From Sphingomonas panacisoli (GTDB lineage Bacteria; Pseudomonadota; Alphaproteobacteria; Sphingomonadales; Sphingomonadaceae), in contig NZ_CP042306.1 of the NCBI RefSeq assembly GCF_007859635.1, forward strand, positions 2,480,001 through 2,544,000: DNA of 64,000 nt, written 5' to 3'. The translations under genes and the position numbers were made by a program. Of this stretch, positions 37,217-44,493 are shown one piece after another (positions within the stretch are counted from its first letter, which is position 1; each line of letters begins with the position of its first letter). The notes beneath the pieces were generated by a model that was not told the origin of the DNA, did not search any database, and saw only the letters and a list, made by a program, of their open reading frames with translations.

Positions 37217-37779
37217 ATTCTTGCACCTCCGGTTGAATGTCGATGGACGATGGCGATCAGTTTGGCTTGGAGCGATGTCACTCTGAGCGTTGCAAGACGT
37301 GACGACAGCTGCGCTTCTTCGACCGCGAGCGTCGCCAGCGCTCCGATCCGCCTTTGCGTGGACAGCGGAGGGATGCGGATGGGTAGCGACCGCAAAGCCG
37401 GAAGCGGCAAGCGAGCCACGGCTCCGCCCGTGCGGTCTCCAGCCAGTGCGACTTGGCTCTCTGGAAGATTGATGAACCACGCGAGATAGCCCGGATCCAA
37501 CAGGTCGGAGGGTCGAAGCACTGCAAGTTCCAGCGTCGCGAATAAGGGCTTGGAGAACGTCGTCGAAACCGCCACCGCGGCGTTCACCGGGCCTCGCATA
37601 GTCACCAAGACATCGCCGACCCGAACTTCCGCATCTGTACCGGACCGTGTCGGCGCCATTCCCGCTTCAAGCGCCGAATCGGACAGGAATCCCCTCGACA
37701 CCGATCGCGGCGTGGCAAACAATGCGTCGTCGCCAGGCCGCTTAACTGAACCACTTCTGATCTGAACCAGCTCGCCCAT
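37204..37779 (-). CDS. half-size type I specificity-like protein (single recognition domain)
   Basis: The 191-residue product has one HsdS-type unit: a recognition domain with VRVGDVLVTMRGPVNAAVA and LDPGYLAWFINLPESQ, then the conserved LPLPALRSLPIRIPPLSTQRRIGALATLAVEEAQL leading to a helical spacer. That is half of a normal S subunit. ATG 37779 lies only about three bases after a predicted transcription start, so the mRNA may be leaderless. It is first in the operon and overlaps hsdM by 13 bases. It could dimerise to form a second specificity or belong to the divergent SNF2 system. Confidence 0.82.
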   Translation of the reverse strand: MGELVQIRSGSVKRPGDDALFATPRSVSRGFLSDSALEAGMAPTRSGTDAEVRVGDVLVTMRGPVNAAVAVSTTFSKPLFATLELAVLRPSDLLDPGYLAWFINLPESQVALAGDRTGGAVARLPLPALRSLPIRIPPLSTQRRIGALATLAVEEAQLSSRLATLRVTSLQAKLIAIVHRHSTGGARICTL

Positions 37780-37788
37780 AAGCCAGAA

Positions 37789-37815
37789 ACTATAGAACAC
37801 ACTTCTATAAGTCAA
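37789..37815 (-). promoter_or_regulatory. promoter with palindromic operator for the restriction operon
   Basis: On the minus strand TTGACT (37815-37810) and TATAGT (37794-37789) make a near-consensus promoter with a 15-base spacer, ten bases before the half-S start. A perfect inverted repeat TATAGAA-CACAC-TTCTATA (37791-37809) covers the spacer and -10 box, a classic repressor position. The likely regulator is unknown; the island's XRE protein is one candidate. The divergent SNF2 gene starts 158 bases away. Confidence 0.6.
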
Positions 37816-37966
37816 TCGAACTCTCGCGTTTCCCCGTTGCCGAGCCGCTCCGGCCAAAATGAACTAGTATTCCGCTGCCGACACTTGACGCCTGGCAAAC
37901 GAGCCGGAAGCATATGATCGGGCGGGAAAACGAAGGAAATCTCGCGCCGCGGATGAGAGAGAAACG

Positions 37967-40900
37967 ATGTTCGCGCCGGGCACGATTGTAAGGCTTCGCA
38001 ATGACCCTGCTTGCGCGGGACACATAACGGGTGTTTCGACCGAGCGGAGCGGCCGCCGCTATCACGAGGTGCAACTTGCGGATGGGAGCGGGAAACAAAC
38101 ATTTCCAGAAAGTCAGCTAGTTGCGGCCAGCGGCCCCGCCGATCCTCTCAGTGACCTCGAAGCGCAACGCTTCGCTGATCCAAATCTGTTGCGGCGAATG
38201 CTGCTCCATAAACGGCTGACTGGTCGCCTGCGCGACGTCATCTACAGCATGGACGTCACGGACACCGAATTTCACGCTTATCAGTTCAAACCCGTCGTAA
38301 AGCTGCTCGCGTCCCCGGCGCAGGGTCTGCTGATCGCCGACGAGGTCGGCTTGGGCAAAACGATCGAAGCCGGCCTCATCTGGACCGAACTCGTCGCGCG
38401 GTTCGATTGCCACCGCTTGCTCGTCGTCTGTCCGAAATCGCTCACGGAAAAATGGCGGCTCGAACTCTGGCAGAAGTTCTCAGTCGACGCGAAGGTCGTC
38501 GATGCGTCGGAGCTTCTCAACTATCTCAAGCGGGACGGCGAACAGTCCGACGGGTTTGCGCTGATTGTGTCGCTGTCCTCCGTGCGTCCCCCTCGGGGAT
38601 GGCAAGACGAAGGAGACAGCGCCCGCGCCAAGCTCAGCCGTTTCCTCGCGGACCAACAAGGCCAGGATCCGCTATTCGACTGCATCATTTTCGACGAAGC
38701 CCATCATCTGCGCAACGCTGAGACAATGAACCACGCCTTTGCCAGCGCGGCGATGGATGTAGCGGACTATAAGCTGCTGTTGAGCGCGACGCCCATCAAT
38801 TTGCGCAGTGAGGACTTGCGCAACCTGCTGGCCCTGCTCGATCCTGATACGTTCGGTAACGCTTATACATTCGAGCTTCTCGCCGAGGAAAACAGGCCCT
38901 TGGTCGCCGCGCGCGAGCTCGCACTCCGCCCGCGCACACCGTTCTCAGAATTGAAGCAGGCATTGGACGACATGCCGCGCGGGTCACTGCTGAAAATCGA
39001 CCGGCAGCTTGAAAACCTGCAACGCGAACTGGCCGATCCCGATCTCGTCGACAATAGCACGGTCAGAACCCGCATCGCCGCGCAACTCGAAGAGATGTCC
39101 CTGCTGGGTTCGGTGGTCAATCGCACGCGCCGTCGCGACGTGAACGAGTTGCAGGTCAAGCGAGAGGTCGACCTTCTGCGCTGGCACATGAGTGATGAAG
39201 AGCGAACCTTCTACGACGACGCATCGGATGTGGTGCGCGCGCATGCTTGGTCGATACCGGCCGCCGAACGCTTCTTGCTCGCGACGCCCCAGCGGTTGAT
39301 TGCCTCTTCGCTCGCGGCAGCCTGTCGACACTGGGCACGTCGGGCGGCGGATTTGTCAATGGACGACCCAGATGATGCTGTGGACGCGGCGGGCCCGCTC
39401 GTGGCCAAGTTGGGAGTCCTTTGCAATGATCCGGCGCGTTTGGCTGCGCTGGAGGCCAGCGACACGAAATTCGAACGTCTGGTTAAGGCAATCAGCGATC
39501 AAAGAGCCGCTGGCGACTCGAAGCTTATCATCTTCTCGAGCTTCCGCGTGACGCTCGACTATCTGGCAGACAGGTTGCGCGAAAGCGGTTCAGCCTTTGA
39601 GCTGATGCACGGCGGCGTAGTCGAAGATCGTACGGAAATACTGGCACGCTTTGCCGCACGGGAGGACGCATGCGTCCTGTTGACGTCCGAAGTTGGTGGC
39701 GAAGGTCTCGACATGCAGTTTTGTCGCGCGCTGATCAATTACGACCTCCCTTGGAACCCGATGAAGGTCGAGCAGCGCATCGGTCGTATCGACCGCATTG
39801 GCCAAGGTGCTGCGAAGATAACGATCCTGTCCTTGATTGCCGCCGACACGATCGAGGAGCAAGTCTACCAACGTCTATACAGGCGGCTCCTCGTGATCGA
39901 GCAAACGCTGGGTGCATTCGAATCGATACTGGGCAACGAGATACAGACCCTAGAGCAGCGTTTGCTTGACCCTGAATTGACGCCGTCGCAGCGGGAGGAG
40001 GAGGTGTCTCGTCGGGCGATGGCAATCGAGGAGCGTCATCGTCAGACAATGGCGCTCGAAGAGGAAGCGCCTGGGCTAATCGCCCACGGCGACATGATTT
40101 TAGCGCAGATCGCCGAGAGTCATCGCCCCGAGAGGAGAGTCGGTGCTGAGGAACTGGCCGACTATGTTCACGAGGCGATAGCCGGCCGCTTCCCCGGCAG
40201 CGAGATCGTGGATGCTCCCGACATGCCGGGCCTTTACGACGTGAGATTAAGCGACGCGGCGCATTTGGCGCTCAAGCGCATCTTAATTCGCGGGGGAAGA
40301 TTCCGCACCCGGCTCACGCGCGAGACACGTATACGTGCCGCTTTCGAACGCAAGCCGGGGCTGCCCAAATCGATCGAACTTGTAACCACGGTGCACGCTC
40401 TGGTTAGGCTTGCGGCGACCTTGCGAAAGGAAGCTGCACAAGGCGTTGCTTCAGTCCCCGTCGTAAACGTCACACTACCGTCGGATACGATGGACGTCCC
40501 GGATGGGGTGTATGTCGTTTGTGTGGAGCATTGGATGGTCGACGGAGCCGTGCGGGTCGATCGCATCGCCTATGGTGCGCGAATGGTGGGTGGGTCTGCT
40601 CTCGACGCCATCGTCGCCGAACAGATGTTGCAAGTCGCCTTGGCAACAGGGCGACCCGGCATCAACGTATCGCCCGATTTGCTTACTGACGTGGACAAAT
40701 TGCGGGACGATCTGAAGGCAGCGTTTGAAGCTTTTGTGGATGACGAGGAAGCTCGTCACCTTGACCGAGCAGAAACCGGCATTGCTCGACTTGAGCGGCA
40801 ACATGAAAAGCGGGTGCGCGATTCAGAGGCCAAGCTGTGGAATTGGAAGTTGAGCGGAGACTCAAAGAAGCTTCGCCTCATCCCCGCAGAACAAGGCAAG

Positions 40901-41014
40901 CTGAATAAGCTGCTTGCACGCCTAGATCATCGGCGAGATGAGCTGGTAGCCGTTCGCGACCGCTTTTCGTTTCAACCGGACTTGGTCGGAATAGCGATTG
41001 TAGCGATCGGATAG
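37967..41014 (+). CDS. SNF2-family helicase/translocase (RapA- or DrmD-like)
   Basis: This 1015-residue protein begins with a small beta domain (MFAPGTIVRLRNDPACAGHI), then a complete SNF2 ATPase: Walker A ADEVGLGKTIEAGLIW (about 127), DEAH box IIFDEAHHLRNAE (about 243), LLLSATPINLRSEDL, and C-terminal helicase motifs LLTSEVGGEGLDMQFC and VEQRIGRIDRIGQ (about 603). The last 350 residues are a helical domain unique to this type. SNF2 translocases move along duplex DNA and remodel complexes. It is followed seven bases later by an ASKHA ATPase, so the two form a probable system. Confidence 0.9.
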   Translation: MFAPGTIVRLRNDPACAGHITGVSTERSGRRYHEVQLADGSGKQTFPESQLVAASGPADPLSDLEAQRFADPNLLRRMLLHKRLTGRLRDVIYSMDVTDTEFHAYQFKPVVKLLASPAQGLLIADEVGLGKTIEAGLIWTELVARFDCHRLLVVCPKSLTEKWRLELWQKFSVDAKVVDASELLNYLKRDGEQSDGFALIVSLSSVRPPRGWQDEGDSARAKLSRFLADQQGQDPLFDCIIFDEAHHLRNAETMNHAFASAAMDVADYKLLLSATPINLRSEDLRNLLALLDPDTFGNAYTFELLAEENRPLVAARELALRPRTPFSELKQALDDMPRGSLLKIDRQLENLQRELADPDLVDNSTVRTRIAAQLEEMSLLGSVVNRTRRRDVNELQVKREVDLLRWHMSDEERTFYDDASDVVRAHAWSIPAAERFLLATPQRLIASSLAAACRHWARRAADLSMDDPDDAVDAAGPLVAKLGVLCNDPARLAALEASDTKFERLVKAISDQRAAGDSKLIIFSSFRVTLDYLADRLRESGSAFELMHGGVVEDRTEILARFAAREDACVLLTSEVGGEGLDMQFCRALINYDLPWNPMKVEQRIGRIDRIGQGAAKITILSLIAADTIEEQVYQRLYRRLLVIEQTLGAFESILGNEIQTLEQRLLDPELTPSQREEEVSRRAMAIEERHRQTMALEEEAPGLIAHGDMILAQIAESHRPERRVGAEELADYVHEAIAGRFPGSEIVDAPDMPGLYDVRLSDAAHLALKRILIRGGRFRTRLTRETRIRAAFERKPGLPKSIELVTTVHALVRLAATLRKEAAQGVASVPVVNVTLPSDTMDVPDGVYVVCVEHWMVDGAVRVDRIAYGARMVGGSALDAIVAEQMLQVALATGRPGINVSPDLLTDVDKLRDDLKAAFEAFVDDEEARHLDRAETGIARLERQHEKRVRDSEAKLWNWKLSGDSKKLRLIPAEQGKLNKLLARLDHRRDELVAVRDRFSFQPDLVGIAIVAIG

Positions 41015-41021
41015 GGCGAAC

Positions 41022-42665
41022 ATGCCGAAAAATCGTGGCAGGGCAACGTTAGGGGACGGAAAGGCAGGCAATATGCTTGCCCAGCTTTTGAAGAATATGA
41101 CCTCGCCGGAGACTCCTACGCCATCAAGTTCCGGCAGCACTGCAAAGGCCGCGCCTTCTGCAGTGTCCGACGATCTCGGCGCAGCGATGACGCATGCTGC
41201 GCGTGTTGTTCCTCCGCCTGCGAGGCAGGCAAGGGCGGCAATAAGCAATGCTAAGGCTAGGAAGAAAGAGATAGTCAGACTTCCGCGGCATATCTCCGAG
41301 CAGATCCAACGGGAAACAGCCTTGCCGGTCCGCACGGATGGCACCACGATAGAGCCGGCATCGGTCAGCGATTTGGGCGCCGCCGCCTATAGGCGAATTT
41401 CTAACTTGCGCTCTTCACTCTCGTCACTCATCTCGGACACGCGCGCGCCTAAGACGGTGGATGCGGAAACGCGCGAAACGATAGTGCAATGCATCGCACT
41501 CGGCGCTGCCGTCAACGTGGCAATCTGTGATCCTGACGCAGACGGATATGTCGGACACGACTTTGGCACCAGCACGACGAAGGCTATCGTTCGCTGGCCT
41601 TACGACCGATCTGCGGGAGCCTTTGCAGTTCCCGTTCCCGCTGGCTGGTGCAGCGGCAACGTTCCGCACCTATGGCCAACGGTGGTCTACTTCGATCCGG
41701 CTTCGCGTGCCTTTGCTCCACTTCCAGGAGAGGGGCTGGTTGCTCTGACCGGATTCAAATCGGCGTTGATCGAGGGGCAAGGCCATCGGATGTGCTGCGG
41801 CAGCGTCGTTTCAATGGCCGATGCGGCGACCGCGTTTATCACGCTGCATTTGGCCTACGTGCTGGGGGCAATTGCACAAACTCGCCCGGACGCCGGGATA
41901 AGTGTGATCAACGTCGGTGTTCCGGTGGCAGCTCTTGCGGACCAAAAGATCTCCTCAATGTTCGGCAATGTTACTCGAGCTGCGGCAGTGCTCCTGGGCG
42001 TGGCTCCGGCGCTGACGCTTGACGATGTTCACGCAGCCCTTGCGACATCAGATCAAGGTTCGATCCAGTTCGAGCTGCACACCGAGCTTAGCGGTGCAAT
42101 CGCCGGCTACTGTGCCGGCCCGCGGCCTTACCAAGGAGCGCACGTTATCGTCGATTGCGGGTCCGCTACCTTAGACATCGCAAGTTTTCACCTAGGAAAT
42201 GGGCCTTGGCCGATCGGCATTTATGCGGCCGAGGTTGGGCCTCTTGGGGCGGATGCGTGCGTTGCTTATCAAGCTGCCGGTGCTGGAGAAGACGACTGCC
42301 GAGGTGCCGTTCGATTTCAAGAGCATCGCGTCTATGCAGACACATTGGAGTTTGCACGAAGCGGATTTAGCCAAGACGATGATCGGCGTTACGCTTATCA
42401 GGTGATCATGGTCGGCGGCGGAATTGATGGGCCGATCCACCGATCGTTGTTCGATGACATGGCTGCTTCATTTCAACGCCCATTCTTTCGGCCTGAGCTT
42501 GATCGCGGGTTGCTGCGCGATGCCGGGGCGAGCGAAGGTCGGCTGGTCCTAGCTGATGGATTAGCCCGCTCGCCGATCGAACTACGGGAAGTTGCCATGC
42601 CCGGCGATCGTCCGCCGCCACAGCCTCACAGCGGGCCTGAGATGATCTCTAAAGACCAAGTTTAA
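41022..42665 (+). CDS. Hsp70/actin-fold (ASKHA) ATPase of unknown role
   Basis: The 547-residue protein has a low-complexity N-terminus of about 120 residues (Ser/Pro/Ala-rich), then an actin/Hsp70-type ATPase core: phosphate-1 loop GHDFGTSTTKAIVRWP (about 178), phosphate-2 loop VIVDCGSATLDIASF (about 375) and adenosine motif VMVGGGIDGP-like segment IMVGGGIDGPIH (about 464). No peptide-binding domain of DnaK is recognisable. Its pairing with the SNF2 gene (gap of seven bases) suggests it senses or loads something for that motor. I do not recognise a named family. Confidence 0.78.
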   Translation: MPKNRGRATLGDGKAGNMLAQLLKNMTSPETPTPSSSGSTAKAAPSAVSDDLGAAMTHAARVVPPPARQARAAISNAKARKKEIVRLPRHISEQIQRETALPVRTDGTTIEPASVSDLGAAAYRRISNLRSSLSSLISDTRAPKTVDAETRETIVQCIALGAAVNVAICDPDADGYVGHDFGTSTTKAIVRWPYDRSAGAFAVPVPAGWCSGNVPHLWPTVVYFDPASRAFAPLPGEGLVALTGFKSALIEGQGHRMCCGSVVSMADAATAFITLHLAYVLGAIAQTRPDAGISVINVGVPVAALADQKISSMFGNVTRAAAVLLGVAPALTLDDVHAALATSDQGSIQFELHTELSGAIAGYCAGPRPYQGAHVIVDCGSATLDIASFHLGNGPWPIGIYAAEVGPLGADACVAYQAAGAGEDDCRGAVRFQEHRVYADTLEFARSGFSQDDDRRYAYQVIMVGGGIDGPIHRSLFDDMAASFQRPFFRPELDRGLLRDAGASEGRLVLADGLARSPIELREVAMPGDRPPPQPHSGPEMISKDQV

Positions 42666-43082
42666 TCTATCTCATCCGCATGTCGGTGGTTGACCGAAGG
42701 CGGAGGATGGCTCGAAGCGATCGAGCCCCGCCGTTTAGGCACGACCCGGATAACCGAGTTCGGCAAAAGTGTAGGACTTCGTTCTTCTGTCCGGTCACGG
42801 ACCTAGCCTTTTCAAAATCCTCGGCGACACCGGCACGATCGTATCGACAGTTGACGACGGGCCCGACCCGCTAGATGCTTGAGTCCATGATCGTGCGCGC
42901 GACCAGATCGACCTTCTCTCACTGCTTCCCGCAAGCACCGATGTCGTGCGCTTTTTATTTGCGCATCGCCGCCAATCACCCTCGCGCCCAGGCTGCGCCA
43001 TAGTCGGACCCCCGCTCCACCCGACCATGCCCCGCAGCCCCGTCGAGCCCTCGATGGGGCTTTTTCATACCCGGAACCGACC
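42666..43082 (+). other. 417-base gap between ASKHA gene and hen1; possible leader RNA
   Basis: No reading frame here looks like a gene. It has a perfect stem GGCTCGA (42709-42715)/TCGAGCC (42721-42727) soon after the ASKHA stop, several smaller hairpins (TGCTT/AAGCA; GTCGG/CCGAC) between about 42920 and 43030, and a strong intrinsic terminator at 43036-43065. The hen1 promoter is probably inside, which would make the last 150 or so bases a transcribed leader or a short RNA. Confidence 0.5.
43036..43065 (+). terminator. intrinsic terminator immediately before hen1
   Basis: AGCCCC (43036-43041) pairs with GGGGCT (43056-43061) and TCGA (43043-43046) with TCGA (43051-43054), with a G-T pair between and a four-base loop, followed by TTTTT (43061-43065). 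The hen1 ATG is at 43083. It either ends a transcript from the left or attenuates the RNA-repair operon. Confidence 0.75.
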
Positions 43083-44493
43083 ATGCTCCTGACCATCACG
43101 ACCACGCACCGGCCCGCGACCGACCTCGGGTTTCTGTTAATGAAGAACCCCGCGAACGTGCATTCGGTCGAACTCCCGTTCGGCAACGCGACCCTGTTCT
43201 ACCCTGAGGCGAACGAGGAGCGCTGCACCGCAGCCGTCACGCTCGAGATCGACCCGGTGCAGCTCGTGCGCGGCAAGGCGGGGCTGGAGGATCAGTATGT
43301 CAACGACCGCCCCTATGCGGCGTCGTCCTTGTTGTCGGTAGCTCTGGGGCGACTGGTAAACACCGCGATGGGCGGGCGGTCGAAGGATCGTCAGGAACTT
43401 GCCGATACAGCGATCCCGCTCGAAGCTGTCGTCACCCCGCTGCCTGCCCGTGGCGGACCCGATCTGATCGAACGACTGTTCGGGCCGCTCGGCTATGCCG
43501 TAGAGGCAACACCGATTGCGCTCGATCCAGTGCACCCCGACTGGGGCAACAGCCCGTATTTGGCACTACGCCTGACCGGCACCGTGCGGCTCGCCGCCCT
43601 GCTCACCCACCTTTTCGTGCTGATCCCGGTGCTTGACAATCAGAAGCACTATTACATCGGGGAGGCCGAGGTGGAGAAGCTGCTGCGCAAGGGGGGAGGG
43701 CTGGCTCGAGACGCACCCTGACCGCGAACTGATCGTGCGTCGCTACTTGCGCTTCCGCGGGCTGATGAACCGCGCCAACGCCGCGCTGGAGGACAAGGTC
43801 GAGGCCGAAGCGCCCGAGGAGGCATCGGCGCGCGATGCGGCCGAGGATGCGATCGAGAAGCCGATACGGCTCAACGACCAGCGGATGGATCTTGTTGTCG
43901 GGCTGCTCAAGGAACTTGGCGCGGCGAGCGTGCTCGATCTCGGCTGCGGCGAAGGACGCCTGCTGCGCGAACTGCTCAAAGTGCCCGGCATTCGCAAGAT
44001 CACCGGGGTCGAGGTGGCGCCGCGCGTGCTTGCGGCGGCGGGCGATCGGCTGCGGCTCGAAAGCATGCCCGACATCAAGCGCCAGCGGATCGAGTTACTG
44101 CAAGGCTCGCTCGTCTATAGTGACGATCGGCTCAAGGGATACGACGCGGCGGCGGTGGTTGAGGTGATCGAGCACATGGACGCGGAACGCCTGCCCGCGT
44201 TCGAGGCGGCACTGTTCGGCCATGCCAAGCCCGGCGCAGTGATCGTGACTACGCCGAACAGCGAATACAACGCACTTTTCGAGACGCTGCCCGCAGGCAG
44301 GTTTCGTCACAATGATCACCGTTTCGAATGGACGCGCGCCGAGTTCCGCCACTGGGCGGAAAGCGTCGCGCTGGCGCATGGCTATGCCGTGCGGTTCAAA
44401 GGCATCGGCACCGAAGACCCGACGCACGGCACGCCCACCCAGGCGGCGGTGTTCACGCGCGCCGAAGCCAGCGCGACAAGGATCGCGGCATGA
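43083..44493 (+). pseudogene. hen1: 3'-terminal RNA ribose 2'-O-methyltransferase Hen1, frameshifted in a G-run
   Basis: Two overlapping frames together give one full Hen1 of about 470 residues. The first (43083-43721) is the Hen1-N domain (MLLTITTTHRPATDLGFLL, LDNQKHYYIGEAEVEKLLRKG). The second, continuous through 44493, starts within the same codons as EGWLETHPDREL and holds the methyltransferase: DLGCGEGRLLREL, metal-binding EVIEHMD (ExxEH) and FRHNDHRFEWTR. The break is GGGGGG at 43692-43697; five Gs would restore the frame. Hen1 methylates the 2'-OH of a cleaved RNA 3' end before Pnkp seals it. It overlaps pnkp by four bases. Sequencing error or true mutation are both possible. Confidence 0.85.

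Noticed and set aside
36161..37489. 442-codon plus-strand frame over hsdM
   Set aside because: Mirror frame of hsdM, which has a Shine-Dalgarno and methylase motifs.
37967..42665. DISARM assignment for the SNF2 gene
   Set aside because: DrmA, DrmB and DrmC partners and a DISARM methylase are absent; an ASKHA ATPase is not part of DISARM as I know it.
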